From NCBI GenBank assembly GCA_013420905.1, contig JAAXNY010000005.1, positions 4,526,001-4,590,000 of the forward strand: a stretch of 64,000 nt of DNA, written 5' to 3'. How positions within the stretch are numbered: the first letter of the stretch is position 1; every line of letters begins with the position of its first letter. The translations under genes and the position numbers were made by a program. The notes below the pieces were generated by a model, which worked only from the letters and a program-made list of their open reading frames with translations, made no database searches and was not told where the DNA came from. This document shows, piece by piece, positions 10,501 to 19,497 of this stretch. This stretch comes from Collybia mongolica (lineage: Eukaryota; Basidiomycota; Agaricomycetes; Agaricales; Clitocybaceae).

Positions 10501-11499
10501 GGATCGGCGAGGCTTTACCTCCAGCATGTGTGGAAGTTGCACGGCTTACCGAAGGCTATGGTCTCCGACCGAGGGGTACAGTTCGTGGCGGAATTCACAA
10601 GGGAGTTATATCGCATGCTTGATATTAAACTCACAGCGTCTACGGCGTACCACCCACAGACAGACGGACAGACCGAGCGAGTGAACCAGGAACTGGAGCA
10701 GTATCTCCGGTTATTCGTCAGCGAGCGACAGGACAACTGGGTCGACCTTTTACCGCTCGCCGAATTCCAGTACAATAACCACGTCCACTCCTCGACACAG
10801 CACTCGCCGTTCTTCCTGGACACCGGTCGACATCCACGCATGGGCTTCGAACCACAGACCGCACCATCCCGGCTGGAAACCGCGAACGAATTCCGCGACC
10901 GAATGAAGGACACCCTCGAGGAAGCCCGCGCCGCATTAGCCAAAGCCAAGGACGAGATGGCGATGTACTACAATCGCCGCCGAAACCCAACACCCGACTA
11001 CCAGGTTGGAGACCGGATGTATTTGGATTCGCGCGACATTCGTATCACTCGACCATCGCAGAAACTGGCTCACCGCTACATCGGGCCCTACCCCATCGAA
11101 GCCAAGGTTGGATCGCACGCCTACCGCCTCAAACTTCTGCCGGCGCTATCGCGCATCCACCCGGTCTTCCATGTCGTCAAACTCCTACCCGCGCCGCACG
11201 ACCCAATACCCGGTAGAACGGTCACCGAAGTCCCTGAACCCACTCTCATAGACGGCGAGGTACATTATGAGGTTCAGGAGATCATGGACAGCCGGATTTA
11301 CAGGAACAAGCTGCAGTACCTGGTCGCCTGGAAGGGCTACAGCTACGAACAGAACACCTGGGAACCCGCCGACAAGGTGAATGCGGACGAGTTGGTCGCC
11401 GAATTCTACAGACGCAACCCCGGAGCACCGCGACGCGTACAACGCGTCCAATTCGCACAGATCCCGTTCCAACGCCGGCGTGAAGACACGCGAACCTAG
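7549..11499 (+). CDS. Ty3 Pol: protease, reverse transcriptase, RNase H, integrase, chromodomain
   Basis: Intact frame of 1,316 codons that performs reverse transcription and integration of the element. Order: aspartic protease (LVDSGAT, about residues 91-97), reverse transcriptase with YIDD at 505-508, RNase H (VEADSSDFATGAVL near 650, later WTDHKNLEYF), integrase with an HHCC zinc module near 877-917 (HHDSRIAGHAGRW...CKTCDLC), catalytic D near VDFIVELP, D in VSDRGVQF and E in TDGQTERVNQE, then a chromodomain near 1240-1290 (YEVQEIMD...LVAWKGY...NTWEP). The frame is -1 relative to Gag and has no ATG at its start (7549 is GTG), so expression by -1 frameshifting in the overlap or as a longer fusion is likely. 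The chromodomain probably steers insertion toward marked chromatin. Confidence 0.95.
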   Translation: MNSTPSLSSVNRFACLEVENTIEISQTPETTTEAVQDTIPIPKPPRQRLPRWERALPKRFVVAATPSTRSLKLKIELQTTDTGETFATNSLVDSGATGLFIDSEFVRRNRLTSRKLVRTIPVFNVDGTPNENGSISEIVDLILRYNGHSERTHFAVTSLGKQDLILGYTWLQEHNPEINWQTNEVKMSRCPDKCRTCANEVKSEKAEKRKLEARINACRAGPMPEPETEIGEVPDSEHEGDIALEDCIEEGDRIFVVNIGEPGQFQKAPEEIRTTQTISQRLAEKIQTEARKNASQQIADSFDRNAQPKTFFDLAPAHVHEFEEVFSKTSFDALPDRRPWDHAIELVRDAEGKSCKVYPLSVAEQAELDKFLEENLASGRIRPSKSPMASPFFFIKKKDGSLRPVQDYRVLNSLTIKNKYPLPLISDLVNNLRGAKYFSKFDVRWGYNNVRIKEGDEWKAAFRTNRGMFEPLVMFFGLTNSPATFQTMMNEIFHDLIMEGVVCVYIDDILIYTKTLAEHRRITRLVLQRLREHKLYLRLDKCEFEKTRIEYLGLIISEGQAEMDPVKVAGVAEWPTPTNKKQVQSFLGFTNFYRRFIRDFSHIARPLFDLTGKDVPWKWGESEQEAFEGLKEAVSSKPVLMFADDNRPFRVEADSSDFATGAVLSQLSPEDDKWHPIAFSSKSLNAVERNYEIHDKEMLAIIRALEEWRHFLEGARHDFEIWTDHKNLEYFRTSQKLNRRQARWSLYLSRFNFSLHHKPGRSMGKPDALSRRADHSDGSEDNRDLVLLKPELFTIRALEGMVVEGEERDILRDIRRGNREGHQEEAVVKAAQELKKSAGKSVRSAEWREAQELLYFRDRIYIPKHADLRRRIVAQHHDSRIAGHAGRWKTLELVSRNYWWPQMSRYIGEYCKTCDLCLRTKAQRQLPSGELKPLPILEGRWDVASVDFIVELPESQGHDAIMVVVDTVGKRAHFIPTTTTITALGSARLYLQHVWKLHGLPKAMVSDRGVQFVAEFTRELYRMLDIKLTASTAYHPQTDGQTERVNQELEQYLRLFVSERQDNWVDLLPLAEFQYNNHVHSSTQHSPFFLDTGRHPRMGFEPQTAPSRLETANEFRDRMKDTLEEARAALAKAKDEMAMYYNRRRNPTPDYQVGDRMYLDSRDIRITRPSQKLAHRYIGPYPIEAKVGSHAYRLKLLPALSRIHPVFHVVKLLPAPHDPIPGRTVTEVPEPTLIDGEVHYEVQEIMDSRIYRNKLQYLVAWKGYSYEQNTWEPADKVNADELVAEFYRRNPGAPRRVQRVQFAQIPFQRRREDTRT

Positions 11500-11510
11500 A
11501 AGGGGGGTAA
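11499..11510 (+). other. Polypurine tract of the Ty3 element
   Basis: The purine run AGAAGGGGGG followed by TAA abuts the 3' LTR. It is the expected primer for plus-strand DNA synthesis. Confidence 0.65.
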
Positions 11511-11937
11511 TGTAAGGGGAACTCCATTTCCGCCTTACTTCGCCGATCTAGCCTTACTTCGCCGATTCGCGACTCAGTCAATTACATTCACTACATCGCA
11601 CGTTCATTACCTACGCCCACACGCACCCCCACTCTCTACTTCGCGCGCAGTTCGCCGCCGGACTTCGCACTTGTTCGGACTATCAAGGGCACGGTCACGT
11701 GACCTTCGCTAGCCCAACGCGTGTCGTCGTACTGCACCGGGAATGTGTATTTAATGTAGCACTAGGTATATAGCACACCCCCCCTGATGGAGGCTCCTCA
11801 GAGAATTCTCTTAGGATCCCCTCCACCAGGTGAGTAGTACATATGTCGTACAAGTGAATACATCTCTTAGGATCCCCTCCACCAGCGTCGGCCCGCTCTA
11901 CTAAGTTCGCGCGCACTCCGCCAGAGTTGCCCTTACA
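11511..11937 (+). repeat. 3' LTR of the Ty3 element
   Basis: 427 bp, identical to the 5' LTR except for one substitution close to the end (ccgccAgag here, ccgccGgag at the 5' LTR). Confidence 0.93.
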
Positions 11938-12672
11938 AATACATGGTTCTAACAAATCACAGCATTGCATTTGCAGTCTGGTTGGTAATGCTGGTGATCA
12001 GGAACTTTGGAATGAGGGATATGAATCAGAGGTATACTAGTTGATAGAGCATTCAAATTACAATACCTTAGATCTTATGGATGTTAAACCTTAACTGTAC
12101 AAAATGAACAAAGTGTGTTTATTGATAACAGGGAAGAAATAATGAATTCAAATTTAAGTGATGTAAATGGCATGGAATTAATCCCCACAAAGGCTATTAT
12201 TCTCACCTGTGATGGTATGAAATCCATCCCTACAAAGGCTATTATTTTCACCTATCATGGTATGAAATTCATCCCATAGCCTCAAAAATTTGCAGTAATG
12301 TTACCCCAAAAAACATTGCTATTCTCACCCATCAAGGTAGTAGATTAATCCCATATTGATAGGAATTACCTCCCACAATGGTTGTTTTTTCCACCTATGG
12401 TGAAATGAAATTCATCCCATAGCCTCGAGAATCAGGGGGTATGAATACGGACATATTTCGCATGAAATTCATCCACTAAATTATACCTTAAGGGGGGGTT
12501 TTCCATCCATTTTTCCCCCCACAGGGGGTGTGTTTTCAAACATCTTCAAGATGAAATTCATTACATTTTAGGATTGTTAAGTGAATGAATTTCATATTTT
12601 TAATGTATTATTTCTATTATTTAAGAGGATGAAACACAGGGTTGAATTTCATCTATTCTCAGTTTCACAGTG
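11938..12672. other. Right arm of the CACTG transposon
   Basis: No ORF. Bases 12160-12540 carry repeated motifs of the type atgaaattcatccca and ggctattattctcacc, mirroring the left arm; 12490-12530 has runs of G and C that can pair. Likely transposase-binding subterminal repeats. Confidence 0.6.
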
Positions 12673-12814
12673 ATAGTGGCACAGGCTGAAGGAATGGTCT
12701 GATGAAAGGTGATTGCGATTAGGGATGAGGTGTTAGGTAGTTTAGGGATGACCTAGTGCAGGAGGGATGAATTCCCACAGTTGGATGGTGGTGGTAAAAG
12801 ATCAAGAAGCGTCA

Positions 12815-12826
12815 TTCTGCATAGGC
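12815..12826. repeat. Target-site duplication of PAR copy A, right
   Basis: TTCTGCATAGGC directly outside the 5' end of PAR copy A; identical over 12 bases to 2847-2858. Confidence 0.8.
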
Positions 12827-13194
12827 ATTACCTGGCCTTGAGAACTATGCAGCAATCAACCTGAAAAATTGGCTTAAACATTGTCTACAGGAGAAACCAA
12901 GTAAACCATAGTAATGTGTTAACACAAAATCACCTGCTTTACAACACAGAATAACCACCACTAAAGTAGACTAAGTCAACAAATGTTATCTGTTATCCTT
13001 AACTTATTTGTTTTTGTGTCTACTACTTCAGTCAAACTAAAACAATAAAATAGGCATTCAAATGGCACTACTGCTTATAAATTACAAATCAAGAGCATAC
13101 AGATAAAAACATAGAAATGACTTTTACCTGACCAATTCTGCTATCAAGCCTTTAATCAACACAAAATAATCTAACATTACAAACCCTGTTTTGA
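12827..13194. other. Spacer between PAR copies A and B
   Basis: AT-rich, no ORF and no similarity recognised. It separates the 5' ends of two PAR copies in opposite orientation. Confidence 0.4.
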
Positions 13195-14103
13195 ATGATG
13201 CTTCTTGATCTTTTACCACCACCATCCAACCATGGGAATTCATCCCTCCTGCACTAGGTCGTCCCTAAACTACCTAACACCTCATCCCTAATTGTGATTG
13301 CCTTTCATCAGACCATTCCTTCGGCCTGTGCCACTATCCTTTTACACCATATCCAAATTTTTAACTTATCAGAGCTGATCCTGACTATCTGCAGGGTCAC
13401 CTCATCTTGCCTGTACTGGGGGCTTCACTAATCCATCCACATCCACCTTATCAACTACCAGGCCACACGAGGACACCACAACTCTTGTACTCTGCTTTGT
13501 GCAGATCCTTAGGGAGCGTCACTACACCCAAATACAAAAGGAGGAAGGGGTCTGGCCCCCAATCAGCTACTGTCCCTGCACAGAGCACACCTCTTGGGGA
13601 GAATGCCAGTTTATTGACCAATGGTGGGATTTGGCAGCCTCATTTTGAGGGGAGTCATTGCTTTGGGAGAGCGGTGTGGAACAGGGGGGAAAGTAATAGG
13701 GGGGATTCAGGAGAGGGGGAGCAGGTTTGAGGTATGGGTCATTCATTTAGTTTGGACATTTATCTTCGACACTGGGGGGGAGTAATGGGTTTCCAGGGCA
13801 ACCTGAAAATACCAGGGGGGGAGTAGAATGGGGTACCAATGTGAAGGGAGGGGACCATGCCCCAACAAGCGAAGGCAAACCTTTAAGGCATTGGGAGGTT
13901 CAGACATGGTACAGTACAATACCGTTGGACTGCAGGTATCCTCAGTCTAGACCTGTAATATGACCTGGAGAGCAACTTAGTGTACAGCTCCACCCTGATG
14001 ACTCATTACAGATTACTTAGTGGTAATAGGTGTTTATGCCCCCATGTAGCTGGGTCAAACCCACATGCACTTAATAAAATTATATGACCAAAAAAAAAAA
14101 AAA
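13195..14103 (+). mobile_element. PAR copy B (poly-A retroposon, complete)
   Basis: Runs from TGATGCTTCTTGATC to a poly-A tail (14090-14103). It is nearly identical, in inverted orientation, to PAR copy A, including the same 107-codon frame (13407-13730). It retains the single ATA where copy A was hit by the CACTG transposon. No clean target duplication was found: the 3' side joins R900 copy 2 directly. Confidence 0.8.
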
Positions 14104-14935
14104 GAAAGGTGATTCATTCATTCATTGATTCATATTTCAACACTGCGGGAAAATATTTCCATAATGGGATCTTTCTTCTCTTATGGCTTTTTACAGCATT
14201 TCTCCACAAATACAAAGTATTGTGACATAATTTGCATGTATTTGGGATGCTTACATAATGCTTTTGATGATGCCATCAAAATTATGCATATCTAATATTT
14301 CAAAGTGTTGTGTTTCAAAATTTATTTTGTGATTTTCTCCATAACCAGTAAAGCTATTAACTTTGCTTTTATATGTTTGGAATGTACAAACATGGCTCTA
14401 CAATTTCCTTGTTGAGCACATTTTTCCCACAGTCTATTTTGAGCGAAATATTAGAAATGTCCAGATTCAGCTAGTTTTGAAGGTCTGTGTGTTATGTCAG
14501 GGGTGAACAAACATCTTATCACAATGATGACCCTTACCAAACATGACCCTTGTGGGAAATCACACTAAACATTGCAATAATCAACAACTACTACTATATT
14601 TACCTGAAATACAAAGAGGATTGAATTCTCTATTTATTGACATATGTCACATGATCTATTCCACCACATAAGCATACCAAATACATGACAACAATTTGAA
14701 TGCTTATTTAGTGTCCATGATCCTGGGAAAAGTAAGTTCTGATGGTTTTTGTGCACAGGCATTGCTTGTTTGCTTGGTAACATTTTCCCATGGTCACATA
14801 ACCTCTATAAACTATCATCTACCTTGTTTCTAGTCATTTACAACTTCCTGAATGTGGAATGGACTTATTTCTCCTAAGAAAAGAAATAAAGAACAAGTAC
14901 CTGCCACACAGTGTGTTGGCCCACTCCACCCAAGT
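14104..14935 (-). repeat. R900 copy 2, 3' end truncated
   Basis: Minus-strand copy beginning ACTTGGGTGGAGTGGGCC at 14935. The last part, including the hairpin seen in copies 1 and 4, is missing where the PAR poly-A tail joins. The copy is inserted in the 3' part of the Spt5-like gene. Confidence 0.75.
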
Positions 14936-15770
14936 TCAATTTCAGGGTGGGGGGCCATTGAAAATGCATAAAACACATTGGTTGACATGGAGACTGCAGT
15001 GAGAGATATTATATGGATGTGGAATTTTTTATGCTCAAGGCAGAACTTGAATGAGTGACCCCAGGCAGTACATGTCCCATACTCTTTCTTTGAGGATCTT
15101 GCATTGGGGTGGGCCTGCATGAAATCATCCCACATCTGACAGTTGAATTGAGTGGGATCAGAGTGGGGGGGAGCATGTTTCCTTTTCCCAGATGAAGAGC
15201 CAATGTTGTGAGAAGGAAGACAGGGGATTAGAAGGAGGCTAACTTGCCCCCAGTTCTCAACAGACAAGATATATCCCACATCCCTTTTGTAAAACCCCCA
15301 ATGGACTGTGACCCAATCTCCAATGGAGGGAAATGCTCCATGGAATTCCATGTCCAACAGGTGAGTCCAATCATCTATCTCAACTGCAGAGAAGCCATTC
15401 TGAGACTGAATGATATGGGGGACTGAATATAGGAGGTGCAATAGGTGAACATTCATCATGGCCTCAATATAGATCCAGCCTTTGATATTGTCCTGCATGA
15501 ATGTTGACCTCATCCTGTGGTCTGGAAGTGCTTTCTCCAGGAGGTACATGACAGCATCCTCTTCCTTCCCCACCTAGAGATAATATACCAGATCAGTGAA
15601 AATAACAAATTGCAATGATTAAGTATTCACAACACAGCAAACCCTCAGTAGTCCATAATCTTGATCAGTTGGCTGGCAGTCCATATTGACTTGAAATGGG
15701 GTGTCTGTGTCACCTCAGGATGGGGAGTCCATGTCACTATTGAAATCACTGTCATTGTTGCACATTGACT
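14936..15770 (-). pseudogene. Spt5-like NGN-KOW protein, relic
   Basis: Spt5 is a transcription elongation factor; Agaricomycetes also carry many degenerate Spt5-like paralogues. The minus-strand frame from about 15573 reads like an NGN domain (KEEDAVMYLLEKAL... KGWIYIEAMMN), then a KOW-type segment (GDWVTVHWGFYKRDVGYIL) and a lysine-rich linker (SSSGKRKHAPP). Upstream, at about 15600-15770, an acidic stretch (NDSDFNSDMDSPS) with an in-frame stop may be the N-terminus, separated by a short intron ending at about 15574. The authentic frame stops being Spt5-like after HPEIE at 14936, where R900 copy 2 begins and supplies a foreign C-terminus. The acidic end is cut by the LINE copy at 15776. It is clearly dead. 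Confidence 0.65.
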
Positions 15771-15775
15771 GGCAT

Positions 15776-17140
15776 AACCAACCAGGCTTGCGCCCCAAGG
15801 ACCTGTTCCCTGGTCGCTTTGTCTACAACATTGTCACCCCCCCACCTAAGGGCAGTGATCACCGCGAGGAATTCATGAAAGACCGCACCACATCACTGGA
15901 GAGCGCCGTCGATGAGGCCTCTCATTCCCCATGGAGCATCTGCATTATCACTGATGCATCCACCCCCCCTCCTCCCATGCAGTCAGTCGCGGTTTACCGC
16001 GTCTGGCACGATGGAGACTTATATGAGGACTGGTTTGCTACCCTATCTACAGTACATCTGAGGACGCCGAGCTGTGAGTGATTGCAGAAGGCGCCCAACA
16101 GGCAGCTGACATTGGACTAGAGGACATCCATGATGTCCATATCTTCTCCGACTCCATCAACGCCCTCAGGCGTTCCCTCGATGCGTCGCACCACTCAGGT
16201 CAAGCATCAGCCCTCAAAATGTGCGATGTGCTGCTGCCTTGGCTGCAGCTCCGCGCCACCCACAAGATTCACCTCCACCATATTACAAGTGGTGTGGAAA
16301 TTGAAGACCACCATCTGGCACACATCAGCGCCATCTCAACTCATGTTGAGGCAGGTGGAGTGCCAGTTATATCTGCTGACTTTGCATGATGCAAAGCAGT
16401 CACACGCATGCTTGAAGGCTGGACGTCTCTCTTCCAGTCCAAGAAGTACATTGGCTCCAATTTCCTGACGCTCTATGCGAGAAAGGACACCCCACTCACT
16501 CTGACCCATGTAAACAATGGGCCATGGATGCGCAAGACTGGTCACAGCCATGCTCTGACCGCCCGCTTGGTGCGATGCATCACTGGACATGCTCCAATTG
16601 GGGTGTTCCGATCGCGATTCTTCAAGGAAGAATCTGTCTCCTGTAGGTGCAGTGCCCCCCTGGAAACCGTACAGCACGTTCTATTCGACTGTCCACAGCA
16701 CGGACGGGAAGACAAGCCCAGCCACCAGCTGCACTATGCGTGGCTGGTTGAATTTCTCTTGGAAAACGAAAATGCATTTGCGTTCGATGTTCCCTAGTCC
16801 TAAACAGGCTAGGGGCGGTACTCAGTGTTCTAAGTGATGGCTGTAGGGTGCCCCTGCCCGAACATGCGAACCTGGATAATCGGTGGACTTGAAGCCACCA
16901 CCTGCTGTGGTGCCCCGCAGCAGGGGGCCCACCCCCTGGCGTAGATTGGCCCTTCTGGCCTGTGTACAACGAGCTCTGGCTCCATTCGCTAGTCTGACCC
17001 CGGTCAGGCAAGCACCCTAGCCCTGCAGCGCTTTGTCTCCTGCCCCCCCTCTCCCCCCCTTACCCAATTACTACTCGTAGTGACCAGCACATGTATTAGG
17101 TACAGTTGGTATATAAAATGTCGAAACAAAAAAAAAAAAA
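15776..17140 (+). mobile_element. 5'-truncated LINE copy (RNase H end) with 13-bp TSD
   Basis: A 13-bp direct repeat, CATTGACTGGCAT, flanks the copy (15763-15775 and 17141-17153), with a poly-A tail just before the second. It holds only the end of ORF2: RNase H (ICIITDAS near 15940, VHIFSDSINAL near 16140) and a C-terminal CCHC-like module (TGHAPIGVF...CRC...HVLFDC) to a TAG at 16795. It is a relative of the full-length LINE at 34785, not a close copy. It has a frameshift near 16050 and TGA stops near 16069 and 16387; the sister copy has CAA at the second position, so the ancestral codon was probably CGA. Confidence 0.88.
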
Positions 17141-17503
17141 CATTGACTGGCATATTACGAGTCCTTATGTTTACATAAGTAACTTGTTCATCATCCTGGG
17201 TTTGCGGGGAAAATTCAGTGTACCCAACAAGATCCAGTGTTGTTTTTCCCATGGTTAGTAAGTTTGAAGTGTTCCGAGATTTCATTAGAACATGATCAGT
17301 AAAGTTTTTGAAGTACACCAGTAAGACTTTGTAGTCATGGAAATATTTTTCTAACTGTGGGAATCAAGATTAGCCAACATGCGGATTTCGAGCAAAAAAG
17401 GCAACTGCTAACATGGGCTGCATTTAATAATATAAATTTGAGTTAATTGGTCTTTTTCTTGGGATATCTCAAGAATTAATTAATAACTGTCCACTGCATA
17501 ATC
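17141..17503. other. Unassigned segment between LINE and PAR copy C
   Basis: AT-rich; the first 13 bases are the LINE target duplication. The minus-strand frame at 17004-17318 overlaps the LINE tail and is not convincing. Confidence 0.4.
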
Positions 17504-18459
17504 TTTTTTTTTTTTTTTTTTTTTTTGGTCAAGTAATATTAAGCGCATGTGGGTTTGACCCAGCTACATGCGGGCATAGACACCTATTACCACTAAGTAA
17601 TCTGTAATGAGCCATCAGGGTGGAGCTGTACACTAAGTTGCTCTCCAGGTCATATTACTGGTCTAGACTGAGGATACCTGCAGTCCAACGGTATTGTACT
17701 GTACCATGTCTGAACCTCCCAACACCTTAAAGGTTTGCCTTCACTTGTCGGGGCATGGTCCCCTCCCTTCACGTTGGTACCCCGTTCCACTCCCCCCCTG
17801 GTATTTTCAGGGCGCCCTGGAAACCCATTACTCCCCCCCAGTGTCGAAGATAAATGTCCAAACTAAATGAACGACCCATACCTCAAACCTGCTCCCCCTC
17901 TCCTGAATCCCCCCTATTACTTTCCCCCCTGTTCCACACCACTCTCCCAAAGTGATGACTCCCCTCAAAATGAGGCCGCCAAATCCCACCATTGGTCAAT
18001 AAACTGGCATTCTCCCCAAGAGGTGTGCTCTGTGCAGGGACAGTAGCTGATTGGGGGCCAGACCCCTTCCTCCTTTTGTATTTTGGGTGTAGTGGTTAAG
18101 CGAGTAAGAATAAATTGTCGAGAATGTTGGCGGTGATGCTCCCTAAGGATCTGCACGAAGCAGAGTACTAGAGTTGTGGTGTCCTCATGTGGCCTGGTAG
18201 TTGATGAGGTGGATGTGGACGGATTAGTGAAGCCCCCAGTACAGGCAAGATGAGATGACCCTGCAGATAGTCAGGATCAGCTCTGATAAGTTAAAAATTT
18301 GGATATGGTATAAAAGGATGGTGGCCCAGGCCGAAAGAGTGGTCTGATGAAAGGCAATGTCGATTAGGGATGAGGTGTTAGGTAGTTTAGGGACAACCTA
18401 GTGCAGGAGGGATGAATTCCCACAGTCGGATGGTGGTGGTAAAAGATCAAGAAGCGTCG
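17504..18459 (-). mobile_element. PAR copy C (poly-A retroposon, complete)
   Basis: Minus-strand copy with its poly-A tail as a T-run from 17504 and its 5' end near 18459 (AAGATCAAGAAGCG on the plus strand). About 90% similar to copies A and B by eye. A short insertion near 18100 breaks the reading frame seen in A and B, arguing against a conserved protein. Confidence 0.8.
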
Positions 18460-18750
18460 TGCAGACTGTCAATCAAGCATGGCTCCCTGCCAAACAGGGT
18501 CTGAGTCAGTCTGCAGGCACCTGCATTTGTCTATGTGGTCTGTGTGGCTCATGTGGTTCAGTGTAAAGTCCCCAGAGAAGCTACTGAGTTGGTTGTATAT
18601 TTGGAATATACAAATATGGATCTATATTTTCAAGTTTGTTAATTTTTTCACCCAGTCCATCTCTGAGAGTCTGAGTCCCCACTTTACCAGCTGACTTGTT
18701 TTTAAGGAAAATGCCTAGATACATATATATTGTTACCTTTTATTGGTGGA
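18460..18750. other. Unassigned spacer
   Basis: No ORF of note and no recognised repeat. Confidence 0.35.
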
Positions 18751-19497
18751 TATTTTTATAGGATCTATAAACACCAACTTCTATTGGCATACACCATGGA
18801 TATGGGTGAAGTTGTAAGGGGCTCACTTGTTTGTCCACATCTAGCCATCAGAATCACTATTGCACAGCTTGCATAGCCTCACTGTTATATCTATTATTCT
18901 GGAACACTGCTTTAACCCCTTGACAGATAGTAGTTTACTCTGGACTGACATATCACAGATGGATTGTTGCATCAGTAGAGTTACTGATATCAGATTCTGT
19001 TGTTATTTGAGAAATGGGCACAATGTACTGTATATAAGGTTCCCCTTCCTCTCCATGGAAGGGCACCTTTGCAATAGACTTGGGCTGGGTTCTCTACTCA
19101 TAGTCAAGCCTCTAGTGCTCTATGCTCATCCCTTCCCTGCATGGTTGTTCTTACTGTGTATATGGCTCCCTGTCTGAGCCTCTTGGCAACATGACCCCTT
19201 ACAGAAGTGCAACAAGTATTTTGCAAGCTCAAATGTGTGGTCATATTACGTCTTCATGTTGTGTATCCATCAGGCCTTCCATGATGTCAAGCTACTCCCT
19301 GTATCCTACAATCTAATTCTAGGACAATGCCTGACAAGTGTTCCAGAACCAAACTTACCAATGACAGAAAGTAATATAAAGTTGAATAGATTCTGAATAG
19401 CTAGTTCTATTGCAACAATCTGGTTCTAGAAATATAAAGAAAAGTTAATGAAAAAAAATCATAAGGACTCATATCTGCCAGTAATGGCCCTCTACCT
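18751..19497 (+). mobile_element. Decayed Ty3 pol end carrying a solo LTR
   Basis: After the solo LTR (18813-19203) the plus strand reads HQAFHDVKLLPV, then LTSVPEPNLPMTES, matching the Pol segment between integrase and chromodomain of the intact element (HPVFHVVKLLPAP...TEVPEPTLIDGE). Stops interrupt it. The same composite, with the same solo LTR and the same TSD, is present at 26577-28752, so this is a duplicated segment. Confidence 0.65.
18813..19203 (+). mobile_element. Solo LTR with 5-bp TSD GAAGT
   Basis: A 391-bp LTR, TGTAAGGGG...CCCCTTACA, with GAAGT on both sides (18808-18812 and 19204-19208). A TATATAAGG lies near 19030. The ends match the intact Ty3 element, the interior does not, so it is a related family. 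It arose by LTR-LTR recombination. Confidence 0.82.

Larger units (their letters stand above)
5823..11937 (+). mobile_element. Chromodomain Ty3/gypsy retrotransposon, nearly intact
   Basis: A 6,115-bp element with two 427-bp LTRs (5823-6249 and 11511-11937), each TGTAAGG...CTTACA, differing at one base near the end (g versus a). It encodes Gag (6410-7552) and Pol (to 11499) and has a purine tract before the 3' LTR. Pol carries an integrase with a C-terminal chromodomain, the hallmark of chromoviruses. It is far richer in CpG than the surrounding nest, which with the LTR identity shows a recent insertion into the CACTG transposon. The five flanking bases differ (tcaat left, aatac right), so no clean target duplication is seen. 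One TGA at 6686 breaks Gag. Confidence 0.93.
3633..12672. mobile_element. CACTG-ended DNA transposon (CACTA/En-Spm type)
   Basis: The element begins CACTGTGCACCTGG (3633) and ends in the inverted form CAGTTTCACAGTG (12672). The trinucleotide ATA flanks both ends (3630-3632 and 12673-12675), and uninterrupted PAR copies B and D show a single ATA at that point, so the boundaries are exact. CACTA-superfamily elements are known for CACTA/CACTG termini, 3-bp duplications and subterminal repeats. Here the arms (3640-4030 and 12160-12540) carry many TTTCATCCC/GGGATGAAA motifs and a GTGGGGG/CCCCCAC hairpin. Without the nested R900 copy and the Ty3 element only about 2 kb remains, with no transposase, so it is non-autonomous. 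Confidence 0.8.
2859..12814 (-). mobile_element. PAR copy A: poly-A retroposon split by a nested insertion
   Basis: The minus-strand element ends in a poly-A tail (T-run from 2859) and starts near 12814 with TGACGCTTCTTGATC. A 12-bp direct repeat, TTCTGCATAGGC, lies outside both ends (2847-2858 and 12815-12826) and is the target-site duplication. The element itself is only 2859-3632 plus 12673-12814, about 0.9 kb; the 9 kb between is a later CACTG transposon. The 107-codon minus frame at 3237-3560 is probably not a protein gene: it is shared with the other copies and has no known domain. The long poly-A tail and long TSD point to mobilisation by a LINE. Confidence 0.8.

Noticed and set aside
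17504..18459. Target duplication for PAR copy C
   Set aside because: Flanks actgcataatc and actgtcaatc look alike but are not collinear with the element ends.
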